Source: Salibaculum griseiflavum
Lineage (GTDB): Bacteria; Pseudomonadota; Alphaproteobacteria; Rhodobacterales; Rhodobacteraceae
Assembly: GCF_003129565.1 (NCBI RefSeq)
Contig: NZ_QETF01000010.1
Coordinates: forward strand, 34,207-98,206
DNA length: 64,000 nucleotides
Direction: 5' to 3'
A program made the position numbers and the translations under genes. Shown here piece by piece: positions 17,535 to 26,051 of the stretch. How positions within the stretch are numbered: position 1 is the stretch's first letter; each line of letters begins with the position of its first letter. A model generated the notes under the pieces. It did not search any database, had not been told where the DNA came from, and saw only the letters and a list, made by a program, of their open reading frames with translations.

Positions 17535-18752
17535 ATGACCAAATTCATCAACCCAGGCCTTTCCAAGACCAGCCGTCGCAACGTGTTGCGCGGGTCCGTC
17601 CTTGCCGGTGCCGCCGCCATGACAGGCGCGAGCGCCATGGCCGGTCGCCGCGCCCCGCGCCTCGACATCGCCAACCAGACCTCGGCGCAGCTCTACAAGG
17701 CGGCCGGGGAACAGACTGCCGACAGCACCGCGAAACCTGCCGACCTGTCCGGGTATACCCGCGTCAAACAGGAGCTGGTCGCACCACCTTTTGCGCCTGA
17801 GCATGAACAAGTCGCCACCGGCGGACCCAAGATCATCGAGATCACGATGGAAACCGAAGAGCGCCTGATGGTCGTCGACGAGGACACCGGCGCCAGCGTC
17901 TGGGCGTTGACCTACAACGGCTCGGTCCCCGGCCCGCTGATCATCTGCCACGAGGGTGACATGGTCGAACTGACCCTGCGCAACCCCGTTGACAGCATGA
18001 TGGAGCACAACATCGACTTCCACGCCTCTACCGGCGCGCTGGGCGGCGGTGGCCTGACCCATGTCTATCCCGGCGAAGAGTGCGTGCTGCGCTGGAAGGC
18101 GACCAAGCCAGGCTGCTTCACCTATCACTGCGCCCCCGGCGGTGCGATGATCCCCTATCACGTCACGCACGGGATGAACGGTGCCATCATGGTGCTGCCG
18201 CGTGACGGCCTGAAAGATGCGGCGGGCAACCCCCTGCGCTATGACAGCATCGCCTATTTCGGAGAGCAGGACTATTACCTGCCGATGGACGAGAACGGCG
18301 ACTACAAGACCTATGATGCCGCCGGTGACGACTATGCCGACAGCCTTGAGGCGATGCGCACGCTTGTGCCGACGCACCAGGTCTTCAACGGTGCGGTCGG
18401 GGCCCTGACGGGCGAGAACGCGCTCAAGGCCAAGGTCGGTGAAACGGTGCTGATGGTGCACAATTCGTGCAACGTCGACAGCCGCCCGCACCTGATCGGT
18501 GGGCATGGCGACTATGTCTGGGAAAGCTCCTTCACCGACCCGCCGCTGACCGGCATGGAGACATGGTTCGTCCGTGGCGGCAGCGCGGCGGCGGCGATGT
18601 ACACCTTCGAGCAGCCGGGCGTCTATGCCTATGTGAACCACAACCTGATCATCGGTGCGATGCTCGGCGGGACGGCTCACTTCGTCGTCGACGGCGACTG
18701 GGACAACGCGCTCATGGAGCAGGTTGTCGCCCCGAGAAGTTTCGAGACCTGA
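17535..18752 (+). CDS. nirK: Copper-containing nitrite reductase NirK
   Basis: 405 aa. A Tat signal is present (SRRNVLRG, then a hydrophobic stretch). Copper ligands are complete: type 1 His158, Cys199, His209, Met214; type 2 His163, His198, His369; catalytic Asp161 and His281. The Cys-to-His loop reads [11 protein letters not shown], one residue longer than the Alcaligenes type, as in Rhodobacter enzymes. It reduces nitrite to NO in the periplasm. ATG 17535 with GGAGGG is chosen; the open frame extending to 17379 overlaps the pseudoazurin gene. The strong coupling with nirV, and with norCB across the regulator, makes a nitrite-to-N2O module. Confidence 0.97.
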   Translation: MTKFINPGLSKTSRRNVLRGSVLAGAAAMTGASAMAGRRAPRLDIANQTSAQLYKAAGEQTADSTAKPADLSGYTRVKQELVAPPFAPEHEQVATGGPKIIEITMETEERLMVVDEDTGASVWALTYNGSVPGPLIICHEGDMVELTLRNPVDSMMEHNIDFHASTGALGGGGLTHVYPGEECVLRWKATKPGCFTYHCAPGGAMIPYHVTHGMNGAIMVLPRDGLKDAAGNPLRYDSIAYFGEQDYYLPMDENGDYKTYDAAGDDYADSLEAMRTLVPTHQVFNGAVGALTGENALKAKVGETVLMVHNSCNVDSRPHLIGGHGDYVWESSFTDPPLTGMETWFVRGGSAAAAMYTFEQPGVYAYVNHNLIIGAMLGGTAHFVVDGDWDNALMEQVVAPRSFET

Positions 18753-18768
18753 TACAGGAGGTTTGAAA

Positions 18769-19518
18769 ATGCGTGCCGCCGCGACCACTCCGAACCCCAG
18801 CAAATCATCCCTTCGTTTTGTTGCTTTGGCGATCGCGGCGGCAAGCCTTGTCGGGGTCGCGCTGTTCCAGCGCGGTCCCGATCCTGCGTTTCTGCCGGAA
18901 ATGGCGCCGCACCCTGTTGTCATGCAGGATGGCCGGATGCTGTTTTCGCAGCGCTACGAGGTCACCGTGGCCGAGTGGAACCGCTGCGCCCTTGACGGAG
19001 AGTGCGACCTGACGCTGCGGACCCGACCTGACCAGGATCCGGCAACAACCCCGGCCACGGGGCTAAGCTATGTCGACGTGAAGCAATACGTTGAATGGAT
19101 CAACACAAAGAGCCGCCATGACTTTCGGCTTCCGACCGCCGAAGAATGGGATGCCATGGCCGCCGCGGTGCTTCCCCACGCGCCGGCCCCCGTCTTTTCC
19201 GACCCGGCCCTTTCGTGGGCGTCAACTTACCTGGTCGAAGGCATCGCCCCGAGGGCCCTCAAGCCCCAGGGCAGCTTTTCGACCTCCCCTGAGGGGATCG
19301 TGGATCTGGACGGCAGCGTCTGGGAATGGACGATGGAGTGCTACGACGGCCAGTCGAATGGAACGCCGGCCGAAAGCTGTCCGGCCTTCTTCGTCGGCGG
19401 CGAGCATATCGCCGCGATGTCCTTTCTCATCCGAGACCCGGCCCGCGGTGGCTGCGCCGTCGGCACCCCGCCCGCGCATCTCGGCATGCGTCTGGTGAGC
19501 GACAAGCCAATCGGGTAA
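18769..19518 (+). CDS. nirV: NirV, formylglycine-generating-enzyme-like protein
   Basis: 249 aa. An N-terminal membrane anchor or signal segment (LRFVALAIAAASLVGVALF) is followed by an FGE-sulfatase-type domain (QRYEVTVAEWNRC, YVEWINTKS, FRLPTAEEWDAMAAA, GSVWEWTMECYD). NirV is the usual partner gene of nirK and its role is not established. The C-terminal catalytic cysteine pair of true formylglycine generators is not visible, so it is probably not a sulfatase activator. ATG 18769 has AGGAGG in front and is 17 bases after nirK. Confidence 0.9.
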   Translation: MRAAATTPNPSKSSLRFVALAIAAASLVGVALFQRGPDPAFLPEMAPHPVVMQDGRMLFSQRYEVTVAEWNRCALDGECDLTLRTRPDQDPATTPATGLSYVDVKQYVEWINTKSRHDFRLPTAEEWDAMAAAVLPHAPAPVFSDPALSWASTYLVEGIAPRALKPQGSFSTSPEGIVDLDGSVWEWTMECYDGQSNGTPAESCPAFFVGGEHIAAMSFLIRDPARGGCAVGTPPAHLGMRLVSDKPIG

Positions 19519-19890
19519 GAGGACGGCTTTGGCCGGACCCGAAGGTCTGACCGACCGGGCGGCCTATCGCGCGCGTCTGTGACCAGGCGGGCAAGTTGGT
19601 GGTGCCTTCCGGCTTCTCGCACCTCGCTGCTGTCCTGCGTCAGACCCGCTTCGCAAATGTCTTTGCCATTCCATTGCCTCGGTTCATAATCGACCGGCGG
19701 GGGTTTGTTCCTTGTTCCCTGAGCGGTCTTCGTCTGATCGTGACGTATGAGTGCCGCCTGTGAGGCAATATCTGGCAAGCTGCCCATAATTTGGGCAGCG
19801 CCTCACGTTCTGACGGCGGCATGCCTCTGGGACTCTGGTCAAACTCGCGGAAACCGCGCCCTATTTTTGGGGCATCCGGAAAGGTCAAAG
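19519..19890. other. Intergenic region between nirV and the Anbu operon
   Basis: No gene is seen. A perfect 8-bp hairpin, GCTGCCCA-TAATT-TGGGCAGC, lies at 19779-19799 without a T-run, so it is a weak terminator candidate or a binding palindrome. A promoter for the Anbu operon should be nearby but is not obvious. GGAAAGG lies about 10 bases before ATG 19891. Confidence 0.5.
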
Positions 19891-21315
19891 ATGGAGAACG
19901 GGCCGAATTTCGATGAGATGTGGGGAAGCGACCAGTAGCTTCGGCAGCCCTACGAGCTGTTCCAAAGCTGGTTCGAGGGCGAAGACCCCAAACGGCTTCG
20001 CCAAAAGCAGCGAGAGGCCGAAGACCTTTTCCGCCTGACGGGCATTACCTTCAACGTCTACGGGCGTGCCGAGGCCGAAGAAAGGCTGATCCCCTTCGAT
20101 ATCATTCCCCGCATCATTTCCGACCGGGAATGGTCCCGCGTGACACGGGGCATCGAACAGCGGGTCCGGGCGATCAATGCCTTCCTGCACGACATTTATC
20201 ACCGGCAAGAAATCATCAAGGCGGGGCGGATTCCAAAGGAAATGATCGCCCGGAACGAGGCGTTCGAGCCGCGCATGATCGGGGTTTCTCCTCCGGGCGG
20301 GATCTATACGCATATCGTGGGCATCGATCTCGTGCGGACCGGACCGGATGACTTCTTCGTGCTCGAAGACAACGCCCGCACCCCCAGCGGCGTCAGCTAC
20401 ATGCTGGAAAACCGCGAAACCATGTTGCAGATGTTCCCCGAGCTTTTCTCGCAGAACCGGGTGAAGGGGGTTCAGAACTACCCGACGGATCTGCGCCGCT
20501 CTTTGTCGGCCTGTGCGCCCGATGCGACCGGCGGCCGGCCCGTCGTGGCCGTGCTGACCCCGGGCATCTACAACTCGGCCTATTACGAACATGCATTCCT
20601 CGCCGACCAGATGGGTGTGGAGCTGGTCGAGGGTCATGATCTGCGGATCGTGGACGGGCGCGTGGCGATGCGGACGACGCGCGGCTATACCCCGATCGAC
20701 GTGCTCTACCGGCGGGTCGATGACGCGTTTCTCGATCCGCTGAACTTCAATCCCGAAAGCCAGCTTGGCGTGCCGGGTATCATGGATGTCTATCGCGCCG
20801 GAGGCATCACCATCGCCAATGCACCCGGCACCGGGATTGCCGATGACAAGGCGATCTACAGCTACATGCCCGAGATCGTCGAGTTCTACACCGGCGAACG
20901 CCCGCTTCTGCGCAACGTGCCGACCTGGCGGTGTTCCGAACCCGATCAGCTGGCCTATGTGCTCGACAACCTCGAAGAGCTGGTCGTCAAGGAAGTCCAC
21001 GGCTCGGGCGGCTACGGCATGCTGATCGGCCCGACCGCGACGAAGAAGGACATCGCCGCCTTCCGGCGCAAGCTGAAGGCGCGGCCCGCCAACTACATCG
21101 CGCAGCCGACGCTGAGCCTGTCCACGGTTCCGATTTTTGCCCGGCAGGGCCTGACGCCACGGCATGTGGATCTGCGCCCCTTCGTGCTGGTCAGCCCGGG
21201 TTCGATCAACGTGACGGCCGGGGGGCTGACCCGCGTGGCGCTCAAGAAAGGCTCGCTTGTCGTCAATTCCAGTCAGGGCGGCGGCACCAAGGACACCTGG
21301 GTGGTAGAGGACTGA
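19891..21315 (+). pseudogene. Circularly permuted ATP-grasp protein with an in-frame TAG at codon 16
   Basis: From ATG 19891 the frame gives MENGPNFDEMWGSDQ, TAG at 19936-19938, then continues without shift: LRQPYELFQSWFEGED, EAEDLFRLTGITFNVYG, LIPFDIIPRIISDREW, to TGA at 21313. The whole 475-codon frame matches the length and N-terminal pattern (FDEM...PY) of the circularly permuted type 2 ATP-grasp proteins that head Anbu operons. The TAG takes the place of one residue. The first alternative start downstream, GTG 20140, would remove about 68 conserved residues of the family. So this is a recent nonsense allele, a sequencing error, or a readthrough case. If functional it would be an ATP-dependent peptide-bond-forming enzyme of unknown substrate. 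Confidence 0.75.
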
Positions 21316-21319
21316 CGAC

Positions 21320-22261
21320 ATGCTCGGCAAAACCGCGAATGGTCTGTTCTGGATGTATCGCTCGCTGGAGCGGGCCGAGAACACCGCGCGCCTGATCGAA
21401 ACCGGGCAGCGCATCGCCCTGACCCGGCTTGAGCTGGGGGACAGCGAGTGGCGTTCGGTTCTGGAATCGGCCGGTAGCCTTGGCCATTTCGAGGCGGTCC
21501 ATGACGAACTGACCAAGGGCGCCGCCATCGACTGGCTGTTGCGTGACCGGGACAATCCGTCTTCGGTCCTGTCCTCGATCGAGACCGCCCGGCAGAATGC
21601 CCGGCTGGTGCGCACCGCCCTGACCCATGAGGTCTGGGAGGCCACCAACGCGGCCTATATGAGCGCGCGGGAGCTGCTGGCGCGCAAGGTGGTCGAACGC
21701 GACCTGCCCGGCGTTCTGGGCGCGATGCGCCAGAGCGCGTCGCTTGTCCGCGGGATGACGCATGGCACGATGCTGCGCAACGATATCTACAATTTCGCGC
21801 GGCTTGGCACCTTCATCGAACGGGCGGATAACACGGCCCGTATTCTCGACGTGAAATATTACGTGCTCTTGCCCTCGGCCAGTGCGGTGGGGACTTCACT
21901 GGACAACGTGCAGTGGGAAACGATCCTGCGGTCGGTTTCGGCGCGCGGCGGGTTTCGCATGGAATACGGCGCCGGGGCCGGCTCACGCGAGATCGCGCAT
22001 TTCCTGATCCTCGACAAGCGGATGCCGCGCTCCCTGGCCTTCTGCCTGCGCAAGATCCGCGACAATCTGGGCTACCTGAACAACGGGCAGATGCGGCCCG
22101 GCCCGGCGCAGAACAAGGCGCTTCATATCGAGCGGACCTACCTGAGCCACGACATCGACGCCGTGTTCGACTACGGCCTGCACGAATATATCCAGACCGT
22201 TCTGGGCCTGCTGGCCGGGCTGTCCGGGCAGATTGAAACCGATTTCCGGTTCTATGAGTAA
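21320..22261 (+). CDS. Alpha-E domain protein of the Anbu operon
   Basis: 313 aa, mostly helical, starting MLGKTANGLFWMYRSLERAENTARLIE, the typical opening of the alpha-E (DUF403) family. It always occurs with the ATP-grasp, transglutaminase and Anbu genes, and is thought to act with the ATP-grasp enzyme in making or modifying a peptide-like compound; the reaction is unknown. It follows the ATP-grasp gene by four bases and precedes the transglutaminase gene by three, so it is one operon. Confidence 0.92.
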   Translation: MLGKTANGLFWMYRSLERAENTARLIETGQRIALTRLELGDSEWRSVLESAGSLGHFEAVHDELTKGAAIDWLLRDRDNPSSVLSSIETARQNARLVRTALTHEVWEATNAAYMSARELLARKVVERDLPGVLGAMRQSASLVRGMTHGTMLRNDIYNFARLGTFIERADNTARILDVKYYVLLPSASAVGTSLDNVQWETILRSVSARGGFRMEYGAGAGSREIAHFLILDKRMPRSLAFCLRKIRDNLGYLNNGQMRPGPAQNKALHIERTYLSHDIDAVFDYGLHEYIQTVLGLLAGLSGQIETDFRFYE

Positions 22262-22264
22262 GCC

Positions 22265-23062
22265 ATGCGCCTGACCATCCGCCACGAAACGCGCTACCAG
22301 TTCGAAACCCCGGTGAAATACGGATTGCAGCAGTTGCGCAAGACGCCGAAATCCAGCCACCAGCAGACTGTTCTGTCCTGGCGAACCGAGGTCACCGGCG
22401 GGCAGCGCGAGGTGAGTTTCGAGGACCACCACAACAACACCGTCGAGCTAATCAGCTTCGAACGAGAGGCAGAGGAGCTTGTCATCGTCAGCGAGGGCGA
22501 GGTCGAAGTGCGGGATAATCACGGCATCGTCGGGCCCCATCGCGGGGCGGCGCCGCTTTGGCTGTTCCAGCAGGCGACGCCCCGCACCGAGTCTGGACCG
22601 GGTGTGCGGTCGATCCTGCGCGACACTCCGGACGAGGAGCCGCTTCAACACCTGCACGCCCTGGCCGGGGTCATCCGAAACGCGGTCGCCTTCGAGGTGG
22701 GCGCTTCCGATCCCGACTGGAGCGCGGAAGAGGCCATCGCCGCTGGCAAAGGCGTGTGTCAGGATCACACGCATATCTTCCTGAGCTGCGCGCGGGCGCT
22801 TGGCTATCCCGCGCGTTACGTCTCGGGCTACCTGATGCTCAACCACCGCACTGCGCAGGATGCCATGCATGCCTGGGCCGAGGCCCATGTCGACGGGCTG
22901 GGCTGGGTCGGTTTCGACGTGGCGAACGGGATTTCACCTGATACACGCTATGTGCGCGTCGCGACCGGGCTGGATTATGCCGAGGCGGCCCCGGTCATCG
23001 GCACGCGCATCGGCGGCATGGGCGAGACGCTCTCCGTCGCGATAGACGTGGTGCAGCAATAG
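22265..23062 (+). CDS. Transglutaminase-like cysteine protease of the Anbu operon
   Basis: 265 aa. An N-terminal beta domain (MRLTIRHETRYQFETPVKYGLQQLRKTP) is followed by a transglutaminase core with catalytic Cys in GKGVCQDHTHIFLSCARALGYPARYVSGYL, His in DAMHAWAEAHVDGLGWVGFDVANG, and Asp in VGFDVANG. Such proteins are soluble cysteine proteases or amidases. In this operon its substrate may be the product of the ATP-grasp/alpha-E pair (inference). It ends TAG and Anbu begins 10 bases later. Confidence 0.92.
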   Translation: MRLTIRHETRYQFETPVKYGLQQLRKTPKSSHQQTVLSWRTEVTGGQREVSFEDHHNNTVELISFEREAEELVIVSEGEVEVRDNHGIVGPHRGAAPLWLFQQATPRTESGPGVRSILRDTPDEEPLQHLHALAGVIRNAVAFEVGASDPDWSAEEAIAAGKGVCQDHTHIFLSCARALGYPARYVSGYLMLNHRTAQDAMHAWAEAHVDGLGWVGFDVANGISPDTRYVRVATGLDYAEAAPVIGTRIGGMGETLSVAIDVVQQ

Positions 23063-23072
23063 GACGACCCGA

Positions 23073-23831
23073 ATGACATATTGCGTGGGGATGATGCTCG
23101 ACCGGGGGCTGGTTTTCATGTCCGACACCCGCACGAATGCCGGACTCGACAATATCTCGACCTTTCGGAAAATGGCGATCTGGGAAGACCCCGGCGAGCG
23201 CTCGATCACGCTGATGTCTGCCGGCAACCTGGCCACGACTCAAGCGGTTGTCAGCCTTCTGGACGAGCGCAGCAAATCCCCCGAGGACCGAACGCCATCG
23301 CTTCTGGGCGTGCCGTCGATGTTCCAGGCCGCGCGCATGGTCGCGGACACCCTGCGCGAGGTGATCGCCCAACATGCCGATACCGGCCAGCGTGCGGACA
23401 GCACGTTCAATGCGACCCTGATCCTGGGGGGACAGATCAAGGGCGGTCCGCACAGGCTGTTCCTGATCTATCCCGAGGGCAATTTCATCGAGGCGGCCAA
23501 GGACACGCCATTCTTCCAGATCGGCGAAACCAAGTATGGCCGCCCGATCTTGGTCCGCGCCTATGATCCGCAGATGAGCTTCGAAGCAGCGATGAAACTC
23601 TTGCTGGTCAGCTTCGATTCGACGCTGAAGGCGAACCTGACCGTCGGCGCGCCGTTTGACTTCCATTGCTATGAAACCGATAGCCTGAAGACCGGCTGGA
23701 CAGGCCGCGTTGCGAGCGATGATCCCTATTTCCAGTCCGTGTCCGAGCGGTGGGGCGATGCCCTGCGCGACGCGCTGGACATGCTGCCGGATTTCGCGCT
23801 GACATCCAAGCCGGACCCGGATGCCCTCTGA
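23073..23831 (+). CDS. Anbu, proteasome-type peptidase
   Basis: 252 aa member of the Ntn-hydrolase 20S/HslV superfamily, starting MTYCVGMMLDRGLVFMSDTRTNAGLDNIST, the characteristic start of Anbu (ancestral beta subunit). Thr2 would be the N-terminal nucleophile after Met removal. Further motifs are the MSAGNLATTQAVVSLL turn and ATLILGGQIKGGPHRLFLIYPEGNFI. The operon ATP-grasp, alpha-E, transglutaminase, Anbu is the known genomic context; no AAA unfoldase accompanies it. Function is still debated. Confidence 0.93.
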   Translation: MTYCVGMMLDRGLVFMSDTRTNAGLDNISTFRKMAIWEDPGERSITLMSAGNLATTQAVVSLLDERSKSPEDRTPSLLGVPSMFQAARMVADTLREVIAQHADTGQRADSTFNATLILGGQIKGGPHRLFLIYPEGNFIEAAKDTPFFQIGETKYGRPILVRAYDPQMSFEAAMKLLLVSFDSTLKANLTVGAPFDFHCYETDSLKTGWTGRVASDDPYFQSVSERWGDALRDALDMLPDFALTSKPDPDAL

Positions 23832-24166
23832 GGAACGTTGTCCAAAGGCTTCCAACCGCCGCTTTCCGAGGCGCGGATTCAGTAAGGGAAAAGTGCATCA
23901 AGGTCGACTCTGGCCCGTGCTTCCCTCGCGCCCTGTGACAGGGACCGCATCGATCCCTCGCCGAGGGGGCGGCCTGGCGGTGTGCGGCGGCCCTCGGCCT
24001 TCGTTCCGCATCATGCACGTCGACCCAATCTCGGCTTCCGTTCCCACCCGGGCTTCGCCCGCCATGCAGGTTTGCTTTTACAGCGCCAGGCGCCTTTGAG
24101 CAGCCACATTACCGCGACGGCCGCCACGGTCGAAAGGCGGCGAGTATGATCCATATCCGATTGGCG
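23832..24166. other. Intergenic region, Anbu operon to formylglycine-generating enzyme
   Basis: Convergent gene ends. GC-rich, with short inverted repeats around 23955-24000 (ccgagggggcggcc and ggcggccctcgg), but no T-run. I see no gene, RNA or clear terminator. Confidence 0.5.
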
Positions 24167-25024
24167 TCAGTCATAGACGATCCGAAAACCGGTATGGCTT
24201 GCCGCTGTATCAGGGGCGCGGCCTGAGCGTGCGGCGATGCGGTATCGCCAGCAATAGCTTGAATGGCACAGGAACGATCCACCCTTCATCACCCTGTCCC
24301 CATCTCGCTTGGCCTGTGCGTTGCGCGCCTTGGCCGCGGATTTAAGGGAGTTGATCCGGTAACGATCGGCAGTCCACTCCCACACATTGCCTGAAGTATT
24401 GTGAAGCCCTGCCTCGTTTGGTGCGAACGCATCGACAGGGGCCGTCCCATAGTAGCCGTCGGCGCAGGTGTTCGTGTCGGGAAAACGGCCCTGCCAGATG
24501 TTGCAGAGGATCGTGTCGTCGTCGGGCTCCTCATCGCCCCAAGGATAGCGCCGATCCTCCAACCCGTTGCGGGCGGCGTGTTCCCATTCGACCTCGCTGG
24601 GTAAACGGCCACCGGCCCATTCCGCAAAGGCCTGCGCGTCGTTCCATGAGATTTGGGTGACGGGATGATCCGGTGCGGCCTCGGGCTCACCCTTGCCGGA
24701 CGGGTATTTCCAAGAAGCCCCCGAAACGGCCCACCACCACCCGGCCTTGTTGTATCCGCCCACGACGTCGGCGCTGTCAGGGCGCGACAGCAGGCCCCGG
24801 AATACGTAGGACCATCCGATCCGTTCTGCCTCGGTCAAATACCCGGTCTCCGCCACGAAGTCGGCGAAGCGGGCGACGGAGACGCAGTGGGCTTCGATGG
24901 CGAAGGCCCGCAGCGACGCGCGGCGAATGATGCCTTCTCCGTCATCGGGAATGACCGGAGTCCTGGTGCCGGCCCAGGATTTGACGGCGGAAAAACGTGC
25001 AACGGGTGGTTTGGTATCGGCCAT
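24167..25024 (-). CDS. Formylglycine-generating enzyme (sulfatase activator)
   Basis: 285 aa. A full FGE-sulfatase domain is present: ISWNDAQAFAEWAGGRLPSEVEWEHAARNG, NTSGNVWEWTADRY, MKGGSF, and the catalytic cysteine pair Cys253 and Cys258 in FLCHSSYCWRYRIAARSG, matching the active-site cysteines of human FGE. It converts the active-site Cys of a sulfatase to C-alpha-formylglycine using copper and oxygen. The target is almost certainly the sulfatase two genes upstream, which has CIPAR. ATG 25024 is chosen, with AAGG 12 bases before and 14 bases after the LysR gene stop. The open frame up to 25213 overlaps lysR. Confidence 0.92.
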   Translation of the reverse strand: MADTKPPVARFSAVKSWAGTRTPVIPDDGEGIIRRASLRAFAIEAHCVSVARFADFVAETGYLTEAERIGWSYVFRGLLSRPDSADVVGGYNKAGWWWAVSGASWKYPSGKGEPEAAPDHPVTQISWNDAQAFAEWAGGRLPSEVEWEHAARNGLEDRRYPWGDEEPDDDTILCNIWQGRFPDTNTCADGYYGTAPVDAFAPNEAGLHNTSGNVWEWTADRYRINSLKSAAKARNAQAKRDGDRVMKGGSFLCHSSYCWRYRIAARSGRAPDTAASHTGFRIVYD

Positions 25025-25038
25025 GCGCTTTACCTTGG

Positions 25039-25962
25039 TCAGGTGCCGTGTGCCCTGAAGACCGGGATCGACCGGACAAGGTCCCGGGCATGGCGGACAA
25101 GCGCCTCGGCAATTGGATGGTCGCCGTTGGCCTTCAGCATGGCGATCCCTGAATCCAGCTGCCAAAGCGGCTCGCTCGTGGCGTGTAACCGGTAACCACG
25201 CTCTTGCAGCCAATCGCGCAACAGGGTCGGCACGGACATCACCATGCCTTCAGACTTCAGCAATTCCAGCCCAAGCTGCAATGAGGAGGTTGTCAGTGCG
25301 ATCCGTGGCGGTGCAAGGCCAAGCTGGTAGAACGTCTTTTCCATGCTTGTCTTGAGCTGCGGCTCGGTCTGGAACAGGACCCAGGACAGATCTTCCAGCG
25401 CTTCCATCGGCATCTTCCGATCCTCGGGCAATTCTGGCAGGACGCCGGGCCAATACGCCACGCCATGCTCGATCCGGCAAAGCCGCGTGACCTCGATCAG
25501 CGGATCATCGACCTTTTCGATTGCAGCAGTGATGACGAAATCAAGCTCTCCGTCGCGCAGGGCGCGGGCATGATCGTCTGCGGAGCCGGTCAAGACCTGG
25601 AACGAGGATTGCGGAAAGTCGTTCCAAAGCCTACGCAGGATGTCCGGCATGAGAAGCAGTTGATAGGTCAGCCCGCAGCCTATGCTGACCGCATCATGAT
25701 ACCCGGTTTTGACGGCGTTCACATCGCGGCAGGCGCGTTGATAAACGGCCTCCATGTCCTTGAGGTGGCGAAAGAGGACCCGGCCTTCTTCCGTCAGTTC
25801 CATTCCGCGCGGCTGCCGGAGGAACAGTTTGGCGCCAAAAGATTGTTCCAGCGAGGCGATCGTGCGCGTCAGACTCGGCTGGGCGATGTTAAGGTCATTC
25901 GCCGCCGCCGTCACATTTCCCAGTTCGGCAACCTTCAGAAAGACAATGTGCTTTCGGTCCAT
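25039..25962 (-). CDS. LysR-family transcriptional regulator
   Basis: 307 aa. The winged helix-turn-helix is at residues 1-60 (VFLKVAELGNVTAAANDLNIAQPSLTRTIASLEQSFGAKLF), followed by the substrate-binding effector domain. ATG 25962 (MDRKHIVFLK) matches the usual LysR length; the open frame to 26022 adds 20 residues without family resemblance. It lies between the sulfatase and its activator in the same direction, and probably controls them and perhaps the divergent transporter in response to a sulfated compound. The effector is unknown. Confidence 0.9.
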   Translation of the reverse strand: MDRKHIVFLKVAELGNVTAAANDLNIAQPSLTRTIASLEQSFGAKLFLRQPRGMELTEEGRVLFRHLKDMEAVYQRACRDVNAVKTGYHDAVSIGCGLTYQLLLMPDILRRLWNDFPQSSFQVLTGSADDHARALRDGELDFVITAAIEKVDDPLIEVTRLCRIEHGVAYWPGVLPELPEDRKMPMEALEDLSWVLFQTEPQLKTSMEKTFYQLGLAPPRIALTTSSLQLGLELLKSEGMVMSVPTLLRDWLQERGYRLHATSEPLWQLDSGIAMLKANGDHPIAEALVRHARDLVRSIPVFRAHGT

Positions 25963-26051
25963 GATGTGCCCCGGTTCATTCGGCCTGTGCTGAAACCATA
26001 CGCTCCAGGCATTGATATGCAAGAACGCGATAGCGCTTCACCGACTTCGGG

